From: Budvicia aquatica DSM 5075 = ATCC 35567
GTDB taxonomy: Bacteria; Pseudomonadota; Gammaproteobacteria; Enterobacterales; Enterobacteriaceae
Reading direction: 5' to 3'
Assembly (NCBI RefSeq): GCF_000427805.1
Contig: NZ_ATYS01000053.1
Span: 1-36,044, forward strand
Length of the DNA: 36,044 nucleotides
Positions within the stretch are counted from its first letter, which is position 1, and each line of letters begins with the position of its first letter. The notes below the pieces were generated by a model. That model saw only the letters and a program-made list of their open reading frames with translations. It ran no database searches and was not told the origin of the DNA. The position numbers and the translations under genes were made by a program. Below are positions 8,806 through 19,369 of the stretch, piece after piece.

Positions 8806-8869
8806 ATACCCAAAGCAATTGACGCCGTAACACGAAACAAGGGTGTTTCATGTCAAGAACTGGGGGTAT
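8806..8869. repeat. Imperfect palindromic intergenic element, ERIC-like ends
   Basis: A roughly 64-bp inverted repeat lies after rsd. The outer ends ATACCC (8806-8811) and GGGTAT (8864-8869), an internal TTGAC (8819-8823) paired with GTCAA (8852-8856), and an inner stem CACGAAACA / TGTTTCATG around the loop AGGG are all in register. Termini of the form TACCC...GGGTAT resemble the ends of enterobacterial ERIC/IRU repeats, but the core does not match ERIC as I know it. There is no T-run, so it is not a standard terminator for rsd. Confidence 0.5.
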
Positions 8870-8926
8870 AAGCAGATACCATCTATAATCGGTGGTGTTT
8901 GCGTATAGATTAACCACATCACACGC

Positions 8927-8954
8927 TTGTAGTTTTTGAGTGGTTACCTATACT
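8927..8954 (+). promoter_or_regulatory. Probable thiC promoter
   Basis: TTGTAG (8927-8932), a 16-bp spacer and TATACT (8949-8954) place a transcription start near 8961, about 22 nt before the TPP riboswitch. The position fits, but the hexamers are moderate matches, so this is an inference. Confidence 0.5.
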
Positions 8955-8982
8955 GTTATGCGTCGCCTTTACTGGTGATTTA

Positions 8983-9083
8983 TCTTGTCGGAGTGCCTAG
9001 TGTTCTTTCCGGAGCACAGGCTGAGACCGTTAATTCGGGATCCGCGGAACCTGATCGGGCTAATACCCGCGAAGGGAACAAGA
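8983..9083 (+). ncRNA. TPP riboswitch (THI element)
   Basis: The segment has the conserved TPP aptamer blocks in order: GGAGTGCC, CTGAGA, GGAACCTGATC, GGGCTAATACCC and GCGAAGGGAA. The closing P1 helix is visible as TCTTGT (8983-8988) with ACAAGA (9078-9083). Thiamine pyrophosphate binding stabilises this fold and lowers thiC operon expression. About 111 nt separate the aptamer from the thiC start; no clear intrinsic terminator is seen there, so control of translation initiation or Rho-dependent termination is more likely, as for E. coli thiC. Confidence 0.96.
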
Positions 9084-9185
9084 GTAATACCATTCAGATA
9101 AGCTGAAGTACAAACCACCGTTATTCTGCTTTATCCGTTACTCCCTATCCGAGCTCCAGACAAGCAATTCTTATTTTTATATTAG

Positions 9186-11806
<2,621 letters not shown>

Positions 11807-11823
<17 letters not shown>

Positions 11824-12568
11824 ATTCTTACGCTATAGCCGTCAGCTATTACTGGAAGATATTGGCCCTGAAGGACAAGTCAGGCTGAAACAGTCCAGCG
11901 TCTTAGTGGTTGGTTTGGGGGGGTTGGGTTCTCCGGTTTCCCTTTATCTGGCCGCTGCCGGCGTTGGAACGATGATTCTGGCTGACGACGACCGACTCCA
12001 CCTGACCAACCTACAGCGCCAGATACTATTTCGCACCTCAGATATTAAACGGGCTAAGGCTGAACTGGCAAAAGAGCAGCTACAGGCGCTTAATCCGGAA
12101 GTGAACTACATCATACAAGAGCAGCGACTGACCCCTGATAATTTGGCAGGCATCATCAAACAGGTCGATTTAGTGCTGGATTGCAGTGACAACATGGCAA
12201 CCCGTCATGCGGTAAATGCTGCCTGTATTGAACATCAGACCCCCTTAGTCAGCGGCAGCGCCGTCAGCTTCAGTGGTCAGCTGTTGGTACTTACTCCGCC
12301 TTTTGACCAAGGGTGTTATGCCTGCCTTTATCCGCAACATGAGGAGCCTGCGCGTAACTGCCGAACTGCCGGAGTCTTAGGCCCGATGGTCGGAGCAATT
12401 GGTTCCCTGCAGGCTCTTGAAGCCATCAAAATGCTGGCCGGTTCAGCGTCAGCGTTAGATGGAAAACTGCAGTTATTCGACGGTAAGAAGCACGCATGGA
12501 CTTCCCTACAGCTACGACGCGACCCCGATTGTGCTATCTGCGGAGCTCATCATGCAAATCATGGTTAA
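11807..12568 (+). CDS. thiF: ThiS adenylyltransferase ThiF
   Basis: Activates the C-terminal glycine of ThiS by adenylation before sulfur transfer. It is an E1-like protein of 253 residues with an N-terminal nucleotide-binding GLGGLGSP (36-43) and [15 protein letters not shown] zinc site is formed by CYAC (C170, C173) and CAIC (C242, C245). NCRTAG contains C185, the equivalent of the E. coli cysteine implicated in a persulfide/acyl-disulfide link with ThiS. A GTG three bases earlier (11804) is in frame, but the ATG at 11807 is better spaced from AAGGA (11794-11798). It overlaps the thiE end by 17 nt and thiS by 17 nt. Confidence 0.95.
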
Positions 12569-12752
12569 CGACTCCCCGTTTGAAGCAGAAACCGGGTTAA
12601 CTATTCAGCAGTTAATCCACCTGCTTAATCAATCTCCGCTGGGTATGGCGGTGGCCGTTAATCAGGTCATCCAACCACGAGCTGAGTGGCAAAGTTACCT
12701 ATTACAGGATGGCGATAACATTTTACTGTTTCAGGCCATCGCAGGAGGTTGA
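12552..12752 (+). CDS. thiS: Thiamine sulfur carrier protein ThiS
   Basis: A 66-residue ubiquitin-like protein that carries sulfur as a C-terminal thiocarboxylate for thiazole synthesis. It ends in IAGG; the terminal Gly-Gly is the residue pair adenylated by ThiF. The hydrophobic ILLFQ before the tail is typical of the fold. The frame is open further upstream inside thiF, but [15 protein letters not shown] aligns with ThiS from residue 1, so the ATG at 12552 is used; it overlaps thiF by 17 nt. The final Gly-Gly codons (GGA GGT) also contain the ribosome binding site of thiG. Confidence 0.95.
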   Translation: MQIMVNDSPFEAETGLTIQQLIHLLNQSPLGMAVAVNQVIQPRAEWQSYLLQDGDNILLFQAIAGG

Positions 12753-12754
12753 AT

Positions 12755-13540
12755 ATGTTTACCATTGCAGATACTACATTTACATCCCGTTTGTTTGTCG
12801 GCACAGGAAAGTTCTCGTCTGCCGCTATGATGGAAAAGGCTATTGCCGCCTCCGGTTCACAGCTGGCCACCATGGCAATGAAGCGGGTTGACCTGAATAA
12901 CGCTGATGATGCAATTCTTGCTCCATTGCAGCGCTCCGGCATCAAACTGTTGCCCAATACATCCGGAGCCAAAAATGCCGCCGAAGCAATCTTTGCCGCT
13001 CAGCTTGCCAGAGAGGCATTGGGCACCCGTTGGCTAAAATTGGAAATTCATCCTGACGTCCGTTACCTGCTGCCCGACCCGATTGAAACCCTATTGGCGG
13101 CTGAAGAGCTGGTGAAACAGGGATTTATCGTTTTACCTTATTGCGGTGCCGACCCGGTGTTGTGCAAAAGGCTGGAAGAGGTCGGCTGTGCGGCAGTGAT
13201 GCCTCTGGGCTCACCTATTGGTTCGAATCTGGGTTTAAAAACGGAAGAGTTCCTGCGGATTATTATTGAGCAATCAACGGTACCGGTGATTGTTGATGCC
13301 GGAATTGGCTGCCCGAGTCAGGCAGCGCAGGCTCTAGAGCTGGGTGCCGATGCGGTGCTAGTCAATACCGCTATTGCCGTTGCCGGCGATCCGGTCGGGA
13401 TGGCGAAGGCGTTCCGGCTGGCTGTTGAAGCCGGCTATCTGGCCCGCCAGTCTGGCCCCGGGGCGGTACGTCATAATGCCAGCGCCTCCGCCTCCAGCCC
13501 GCTGACCTCCTTTCTCACCACCGGCCATGCAGGTGCATAA
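12755..13540 (+). CDS. thiG: Thiazole synthase ThiG
   Basis: Builds the thiazole phosphate ring from deoxyxylulose 5-phosphate, dehydroglycine and ThiS-thiocarboxylate. The product is a 261-residue TIM-barrel (E. coli 256). Conserved blocks include [26 protein letters not shown] with the Schiff-base lysine, [33 protein letters not shown] and [12 protein letters not shown]. An upstream in-frame TTG at 12749 exists, but the ATG at 12755 sits 6 nt from a perfect GGAGG (12744-12748) and matches the family N terminus. It shares one base with thiH (TAATG). Confidence 0.96.
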   Translation: MFTIADTTFTSRLFVGTGKFSSAAMMEKAIAASGSQLATMAMKRVDLNNADDAILAPLQRSGIKLLPNTSGAKNAAEAIFAAQLAREALGTRWLKLEIHPDVRYLLPDPIETLLAAEELVKQGFIVLPYCGADPVLCKRLEEVGCAAVMPLGSPIGSNLGLKTEEFLRIIIEQSTVPVIVDAGIGCPSQAAQALELGADAVLVNTAIAVAGDPVGMAKAFRLAVEAGYLARQSGPGAVRHNASASASSPLTSFLTTGHAGA

Positions 13541-14679
13541 TGAAAATTCAATTTCGCGATCTCTGGCAAATAATGGACTGGGAAGACATCACGTTAACCA
13601 TTTACAGTAAAACCGGCGCCGACGTTAAACGGGCTCTCGCGGCGCACCAGCGAACGTTACATGATTTTATGGCGCTGATATCCCCGGCAGCGCAACCCTA
13701 TCTGGAGCAAATAGCTCAGGAAGCCCAGCGGCTGACGCGCAAACGCTTTGGCCATACCGTCGGCTTTTATGCTCCGCTCTATCTCTCTAACCTATGTTCC
13801 AATGATTGCACCTACTGCGGTTTTTCAATGAGTAACCGGATTAAACGCAAGACGCTGAACGCTGAGGAAATTGACCGGGAGTGCGATGCACTCAATGCCA
13901 TGGGTTATGAGCATCTATTGCTGGTTACCGGTGAACATCAGAATAAAGTGGGCATGGATTACTTTCGCCATCATTTGCCATCAATTCGCAAAAAAGTCAG
14001 CTCTCTTATGATGGAGGTTCAGCCACTTTCTACTGAAAACTATGCTGAACTAAAAACGCTGGGGCTTGATGGTGTGATGGTTTATCAGGAAACTTATAAT
14101 GCCTCGACCTATCAGTATCATCATCTCAAAGGACAAAAACAGGATTTCTTCTGGCGGCTGGAAACCCCGGAGAGATTAGGTCAGGCCGGCATTGATAAGA
14201 TAGGCCTTGGCGCACTTATCGGGTTATCAAAAGACTGGCGTACCGACTGTTATTTTCTGGCAACCCATCTGAGTTTTCTACAAAAGCACTACTGGCAAAG
14301 TCGGTATTCTATCTCGTTTCCCCGTTTACGCCCCTGTGCCGGAGGTATTGAACCCGCATCATTAATGGATGACCCTCAACTGGTTCAACTGATTTGTGCA
14401 TTCCGTCTGTTCGCGCCGGAAGTTGAACTGTCGCTGTCTACCAGAGAGTCACCTTACTTTCGCGATCACGTTGTTCCACTCGCGATTAACAGCGTTAGCG
14501 CAGGTTCTAAAACTCAGCCCGGCGGTTATGCCGATAAGAGTAAGCCAGAGTTGGAACAGTTTTCCCCTCATGATAATCGCTCGCCTCAACAGGTTGCCGA
14601 TGCTTTATCAGCTCAGGGATTACAGCCGGTATGGAAGGACTGGGATAGTTTTTTGGGAAGAACTACGCAACATCAATAA
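13540..14679 (+). CDS. thiH: 2-iminoacetate synthase (tyrosine lyase) ThiH
   Basis: A radical-SAM enzyme that cleaves tyrosine to dehydroglycine and p-cresol, supplying the nitrogen/carbon unit for ThiG. The 379 residues compare with 377 in E. coli. The radical-SAM cluster ligands are C86, C90 and C93 (CX3CX2C in CSNDCTYCGFS). Other blocks include HLLLVTGEHQNKVG, MEVQPLS, VYQETYN and SFPRLRPCAGG. Its presence, rather than the glycine oxidase ThiO, indicates the oxygen-independent thiazole route. The ATG overlaps the thiG TAA by one base. It is the last gene of the thi operon. Confidence 0.96.
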   Translation: MKIQFRDLWQIMDWEDITLTIYSKTGADVKRALAAHQRTLHDFMALISPAAQPYLEQIAQEAQRLTRKRFGHTVGFYAPLYLSNLCSNDCTYCGFSMSNRIKRKTLNAEEIDRECDALNAMGYEHLLLVTGEHQNKVGMDYFRHHLPSIRKKVSSLMMEVQPLSTENYAELKTLGLDGVMVYQETYNASTYQYHHLKGQKQDFFWRLETPERLGQAGIDKIGLGALIGLSKDWRTDCYFLATHLSFLQKHYWQSRYSISFPRLRPCAGGIEPASLMDDPQLVQLICAFRLFAPEVELSLSTRESPYFRDHVVPLAINSVSAGSKTQPGGYADKSKPELEQFSPHDNRSPQQVADALSAQGLQPVWKDWDSFLGRTTQHQ

Positions 14680-14684
14680 GAAGA

Positions 14685-14930
14685 GTGCAACAGAAGTCAT
14701 ATATTTTCGGTGTCGTACGCGGCCTGACAAACTCCGTCTGGTACAAAGCCGATAACCTATCTATGGTTACCCGGTGGTTGTTGCTTGTGACAGTCACCAG
14801 AGCTAATCCCCCTAGTTCTGTATGTCCCACCGCCGGAGTCCATGGAACAGCAAGCAGAATATCGAGGACTCCGGCACCTTCACCGTTAGCACAAAAAAAC
14901 CGTCGGTTTACCGGCGGTTTTTACGACTAA
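14685..14930 (+). CDS. Doubtful small ORF in the thiH 3' region
   Basis: An 81-codon frame opens with GTG 5 nt after the thiH stop and runs through the operon terminator to 14930. It has no convincing ribosome binding site; the upstream AAGAA is too close. The translation starts KSYIFGVVRG and ends in a basic Pro/Ser/Arg-rich tail. The start has a loose, unverified resemblance to phage/satellite Ash-type small proteins. Reading through a terminator hairpin argues against a real gene. It could instead be the remnant of a mobile element or simply untranslated 3' RNA. Confidence 0.2.
   Translation: MQQKSYIFGVVRGLTNSVWYKADNLSMVTRWLLLVTVTRANPPSSVCPTAGVHGTASRISRTPAPSPLAQKNRRFTGGFYD
14832..14875. 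repeat. Perfect 10-bp inverted repeat in the thiH 3' UTR
   Basis: GCCGGAGTCC (14832-14841) and GGACTCCGGC (14866-14875) are exact reverse complements separated by 24 nt. The stem would form 18 nt before the terminator hairpin. It has no T-run itself. It could stabilise the thi mRNA 3' end or belong to an unrecognised element occupying 14690-14890. Confidence 0.6.
14893..14922. terminator. Bidirectional terminator between thi operon and autotransporter gene 1
   Basis: The stem ACCGTCGG / CCGGCGGT (one G-U pair in RNA) around TTTA is flanked by A7 on the left and T5 on the right. It can end the plus-strand thi operon and the minus-strand autotransporter gene, whose stop codon lies 25 nt away. 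Confidence 0.88.
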
Positions 14931-14946
14931 CGAAACTCAGCCTGCG

Positions 14947-17900
14947 TCAAAAGCTGTACTTTACGCCAATCTGGGCTTCACTACGTTCATAGCTATCTTT
15001 GCCCCACTGCAGGCCAATATGGCTATAAACCTGTAAACCATCGGTCACTTGGCCCTGCAAACCAAACTTGGTTTCAAGTTTATTCTTAGGCGCGTCATCT
15101 GACATTTTCTGACCGTTAAAGTCGAGGCTATTTTTAGCATCGCCATACAGCCAGTTAACTTCGATAAACGGCTGGGCGCTATTGTTATCAACCTTATTAC
15201 GCATATAGGTACGGGCACCTAAACGGGTGTTTATGCCACTGGCATCGTTACCGCTGACGCTCAGGCCATTAGCATCTCGATGATTATCCGCACTGTAATG
15301 GGTATAAACTATTTGAGCCTGAGGTTCGATCATCCACTGGAAGCGGTCACCTTCAGTCACAATACTGGCATAGCCGGCTTCAACGGAATTAGTCCAGGTA
15401 TTGCTATCGTACTTATTGCTGCCATCCACTTCGTTGTTAAACCAGCCGTACATCGACCACGCATCAACATATGCACCGGTCGGTAAGCTTTCATTTTCAA
15501 ACCAGGTCAGATAAGCACCGGCGCCGTAGCCGTCAACTTTGCCGTTAGAGCGCGTTTTGGTGTAGCTACCGGTAGTATGACTTTCAGTTTTACCGTACGC
15601 CCCCATAATACCCATATGGAAACGGTTATCACCGCTGTTACTCCACTGAGCAAGCTCGCCCCCCAAGTGAATAATAGAACCATTGGCGCGCTGATCGAAA
15701 TAGCCGTTAGCCGCTTTCCCCTTAGTATGATTAGCGACCAGGCGTAGCCACACTGACGGTACTCGCCCTTCTTGCTTCAGTCCTTCAGTATATTGAGGTT
15801 CACCGACACGATCGTGTAACGTATGCATAAACATCTGGGTCGCTGCGGTCTGGTTAGCTAAGTAAGAACCAATATCCGGGTTATAAATCGGTTTAAGATC
15901 TTCTTCAGGCTGAGGGTCTGTAGGTATAACCGGTGGCGTAATGACAGGTGGTTCAACATTGCTCAAATACCAATTTTGATCGGCAACTCCCTGATTCAAT
16001 ACATACTCATACCGACCAGCTTTAACCGGGCCGTTCAAAACAAAAGCATCATTATCTGAAGTACCTAGTACTTCAATCAGCTTGATACCACTCCCCTGAG
16101 TCAGAACTCCGTCGCCAGAAACGCGGTTAATCATTAGCTTAGTTGCTGAAGTACCGGTGACTGCATCATCCAGCACTAATACATCACTCAGACTATTTAC
16201 TCCGCCTTCATTAAGCACGGTATCTAGTGCCAGGGTACCACCGTTAGATACATATTGGCCGCTGCCATAGGTTCCGGCGGCACTTGCGCCAGAAATGACT
16301 AATACATCACCTGCCTGCTTATTTTCAGTCAGGTCAATCAGGCCGCTGTTTACAAAGCGGTTAAGATTAATCAACTGCCCCTGAACGATACCTTTATTAG
16401 CGATGCTCTGTGCACCGTCCACCAAATACTCACCGCGAGTATCAGTATGTAATTCCGTATTAACTGCCGATAAGCGTAAGCTGCCTGATGTTTGATTGTT
16501 GAATACGTCATTACCGCCGCCAAAGTCTGAAATAGCGACCGATTTAGTATCACGAACTCGATCGTTATCAGCATCGGTAAAGTTACGCAGATTAAAACTG
16601 TTGGATGAGACGTTATTAAAAGTGGTGTCTTCATCACTGAGGATCATATAGCCGGTCATGGTACCGGTATTATTCACCAGCAGCGTTCCGCTCAATATCG
16701 CATTAGGGTCAATCAGCGTTGATGGCGTACTGGATAGCACGACATCATTCATAGAGTCGATGATGCCCGCATTATTTAATACAAAGTCAGGTGTACCAAC
16801 GCCGGAAAATCTGATGCCCGAGACCTGATACATATCAAGCTGAGTCACCATATGATCGTTACTACGATCTCCGCCGTGAACAACCGCACCAGCGGCAATG
16901 GAAATATCACCGCGAGTATTATGAATCACAGAAATACCGGCAAGGCCTTGGCTGGCATCAATCGTAGCCATTGGACCGACGTTTACATTAGCACCGGTAT
17001 TAACGCCGGTCCCCATATATTCGTCCCACGAGCGAATACCATCACCATTACCAATGATAGTCATAGTGCCGTTATCGAACGAGACCTTGGTATTACCATT
17101 TAGTGCACTAGCCTGTATCCCCTGATTACCGAAGTAGAGGGTATTTAGGCTTGTTCCGTCATGGGTTGTTATATTGCCACTGGCAAATACCGAGACATCA
17201 CCATTCTCCGATCGGGCATAGATAGCGTCACCGGAATCAATCAGGTTAATGTTGCCGGTATTCATCACCGTTACATCACCATCAATTGACTGCGCATTAA
17301 TTCCGTAGCCTCTCAGCCCGCTGGTAGTGATTGACCCCGAGTTATTAACTAAAACATTACCTGCATTAGCCGTTGCATAAATTGAATAGGCCGTCTTTCC
17401 GGTAGTGGTTAACTCGCCCTGATTAACGACCTCAATATCGCCACTACCAAGATTAATGGCTTGAATATTATAAGAACTTTCTCCGGCCGTTGACAGTTTG
17501 CCCGAGTTTTGAATATCAATATTACCCGTGCCTGATTGGCTAATTGAAGCGTAAATATCATTGGAGCTTCTGCCGTTTCCATCTAGGCCGACCCCGGTAC
17601 TAATCTCTGTGTTATCCACGATAATATTAATATTACCTGAACTTGCACCGAGGAATTGGGTAGCAATGCCAAAGTTGGCCGATGAACCGCTATCGGTAGG
17701 ATTACCCAGAACGACGATCTTCCCGCCGGTTGTCGTAACGTTGATATCCGCATCGGTAATATTGTTACCGCTATTATGACTAACCAAAATGCCGTCACTA
17801 TTATTACCATTTACAATCAGGTTAGCGTTGGTTGACGAAACGTTCAAATTGCCGGAGGTTGCCACACTTTCAACCCGCAGCGCAGTAGCGTCATAGGCAG

Positions 17901-18888
17901 AGGTGGTGATAGTTCCGTTAGAGTGATTAACCGTAATACCGTCGGAGGCGCCGACATAAGTATTGTTAGCAAAAATAGCATGAGCCAGATAAGGATTAGA
18001 GGTATTAGTCCCTTTTAGCGCCTGACTTTTGGTTGTGATATCACCACTATTGGTAATAACGATTTTTCCTGCACCACTGCTTTCGGCCAGAATGCCTTTA
18101 GAAGCGGTACCATAAGTTGTCAAAGTGCCGGTATTAACAATATTGATCTGGCCACTGGGCGATTTGCCATAAATAGCGTGCGCACTATCGCCTTCGGTTG
18201 AAATAGTTGCGGCATTAGAAATATCAATATCAGCGCCAGCGCTGCCTACCCCAAATCCATAAAGTCCATAGGTGGCATTGCCGTGAGTTTTTAGCTGAGT
18301 ATTAGTATCGCTAACTAAAATAGAGCCGGCTATACGAGCAGAAACCCAGATCGCGTGACCACCATAAGTCTCAATGGTGCCGCTACCTAAATGTTGAACT
18401 GACGTATTCTCACCCCAGGCTTCAATCCCGTCCCGACTAACGCTGTTGCCGTTGTTCACCAATATATTAAGCTGGCTGCCTTGCTCGATGGTGATAGCTG
18501 CATTTTTACCTGCTCCAGCAATAATAGCGGTATCCGCAGCGGAGTTATCCAACGTAATGTTATTATTGCCTTTAAGCAATACGGTGGCGTCGCCAGAGGT
18601 AGATCTGACGTTCAAACCATGTGAATTACCGTCGGCGGTAGGCTGATTAATGGTACTGTTATTAAAAATAAGCTCAGCGTTACCCCCATCAGATACGGTA
18701 GTTGCATTAATGCCGCGATATTCAGCTCCGGCGGTAGACTCAAAGAAGGTATTACCATCAGCTTCTGCGGTACATGACATATCATTGTTAGTACCTAAAG
18801 TGCAGGCAGCCCACAGAGAGCCCGAGTTTAATGTTAATGCAATAGCAACGACTAATAGCTTCGGCTTTACCGTTAGGCTAGGTTTCAT
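14947..18888 (-). CDS. Autotransporter (type Va secretion) 1, 1313 aa
   Basis: A large surface or secreted protein. Residues 1-27 are a Sec signal peptide starting MKPSLTVKPK and ending SLWA. The passenger (28 to about 977) consists of many short repeats rich in N, S, T, G and D (patterns like NSGSITTSG), as expected for a right-handed beta-helix. A Pro-rich linker (about 978-1000) leads to a C-terminal beta-barrel (about 1047-1313) of the autotransporter superfamily, starting VWLRLV and ending with aromatic Phe (VKYSF). The only cysteines are C29 and C39. Residues 772-780 read DADNDRVRD, a degenerate Ca-binding-like loop. It is a tandem paralogue of the gene at 19370. The ATG is placed by the signal peptide; AGGGAT lies 8 nt upstream. 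No protease or lipase motif was seen, so adhesin or biofilm roles are guesses. Confidence 0.9.
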   Translation of the reverse strand: MKPSLTVKPKLLVVAIALTLNSGSLWAACTLGTNNDMSCTAEADGNTFFESTAGAEYRGINATTVSDGGNAELIFNNSTINQPTADGNSHGLNVRSTSGDATVLLKGNNNITLDNSAADTAIIAGAGKNAAITIEQGSQLNILVNNGNSVSRDGIEAWGENTSVQHLGSGTIETYGGHAIWVSARIAGSILVSDTNTQLKTHGNATYGLYGFGVGSAGADIDISNAATISTEGDSAHAIYGKSPSGQINIVNTGTLTTYGTASKGILAESSGAGKIVITNSGDITTKSQALKGTNTSNPYLAHAIFANNTYVGASDGITVNHSNGTITTSAYDATALRVESVATSGNLNVSSTNANLIVNGNNSDGILVSHNSGNNITDADINVTTTGGKIVVLGNPTDSGSSANFGIATQFLGASSGNINIIVDNTEISTGVGLDGNGRSSNDIYASISQSGTGNIDIQNSGKLSTAGESSYNIQAINLGSGDIEVVNQGELTTTGKTAYSIYATANAGNVLVNNSGSITTSGLRGYGINAQSIDGDVTVMNTGNINLIDSGDAIYARSENGDVSVFASGNITTHDGTSLNTLYFGNQGIQASALNGNTKVSFDNGTMTIIGNGDGIRSWDEYMGTGVNTGANVNVGPMATIDASQGLAGISVIHNTRGDISIAAGAVVHGGDRSNDHMVTQLDMYQVSGIRFSGVGTPDFVLNNAGIIDSMNDVVLSSTPSTLIDPNAILSGTLLVNNTGTMTGYMILSDEDTTFNNVSSNSFNLRNFTDADNDRVRDTKSVAISDFGGGNDVFNNQTSGSLRLSAVNTELHTDTRGEYLVDGAQSIANKGIVQGQLINLNRFVNSGLIDLTENKQAGDVLVISGASAAGTYGSGQYVSNGGTLALDTVLNEGGVNSLSDVLVLDDAVTGTSATKLMINRVSGDGVLTQGSGIKLIEVLGTSDNDAFVLNGPVKAGRYEYVLNQGVADQNWYLSNVEPPVITPPVIPTDPQPEEDLKPIYNPDIGSYLANQTAATQMFMHTLHDRVGEPQYTEGLKQEGRVPSVWLRLVANHTKGKAANGYFDQRANGSIIHLGGELAQWSNSGDNRFHMGIMGAYGKTESHTTGSYTKTRSNGKVDGYGAGAYLTWFENESLPTGAYVDAWSMYGWFNNEVDGSNKYDSNTWTNSVEAGYASIVTEGDRFQWMIEPQAQIVYTHYSADNHRDANGLSVSGNDASGINTRLGARTYMRNKVDNNSAQPFIEVNWLYGDAKNSLDFNGQKMSDDAPKNKLETKFGLQGQVTDGLQVYSHIGLQWGKDSYERSEAQIGVKYSF

Positions 18889-18962
18889 TTACAAACATCC
18901 CTGTTGATATAATTAATATCCGTCATCAAACAATCAGAATGACAACTCTTTCAATGACCGAC

Positions 18963-19015
18963 TTAATACATTAAACACTCTTTAGTGTCAATGCATAAAT
19001 GAGACATGAGTATCA
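18963..19015 (-). promoter_or_regulatory. Autotransporter 1 promoter with upstream dyad
   Basis: On the minus strand TTGACA (18986-18991), a 17-bp spacer and TATTAA (18963-18968) form a strong sigma-70-type promoter, with a start near 18956 and a leader of about 68 nt. Upstream of the -35 box at 19000-19015 lies an imperfect dyad (plus strand TGAGA-CATGAG-TATCA). The same promoter, spacing and dyad occur before autotransporter 2, which supports both as real control elements. Activator or repressor cannot be told from sequence. Confidence 0.75.
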
Positions 19016-19264
19016 ATTAATAAAAATTAGCAATTGAAAACAAAAGGATAAAAACAAATAACCATCAATTTATATTTAACATATTATTTAATATAATTTT
19101 ATTCACATAAATAAAGTAACCATAATTGATTAGTTAAACTAGATAAACATGCCAAATTAAATAGTCATCAGCTGTTTGATCATTATCTCTATATATAAAA
19201 TCTATATGTCGCCTAATGGAAGGGAAAAGGCTTATCGGTAGGCGTAACTTTTTGGCGAGTGGCC
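19016..19264. other. AT-rich spacer between the autotransporter genes
   Basis: This 249-bp stretch, mostly A and T to about 19205, holds no convincing gene, RNA or repeat. Together with the promoter above and the terminator below it fills the 481-bp gap between the two autotransporter genes. Its composition would suit H-NS binding upstream of autotransporter 1, but that is inference only. Confidence 0.4.
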
Positions 19265-19270
19265 CCGACA

Positions 19271-19307
19271 AAAGAAAACACCCTGTCAGCTTATCGCTCA
19301 CAGGGTG
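19271..19307 (-). terminator. Terminator of autotransporter 2
   Basis: On the minus strand CACCCTGT and ACAGGGTG form a perfect 8-bp stem around a 13-nt loop, followed by TTTTCTTTTG. It lies 62 nt after the stop codon of the gene at 19370, so the two autotransporters are probably separate transcription units. Confidence 0.8.
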
Positions 19308-19369
19308 GCGTGGTCTTATTAACCGCTGGCAAACCTAAGGGTTTAATTACTCACTAAGCTAATCCTATG

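Noticed and set aside
18802-18888. Autotransporter N terminus as a lipoprotein (WAAC at residues 26-29)
   Set aside because: A lipobox normally has Leu, Val or Ile at -3, not Trp, and the LWA/A site fits signal peptidase I. The cysteine is better explained by the pair with C39, although this is not proven.
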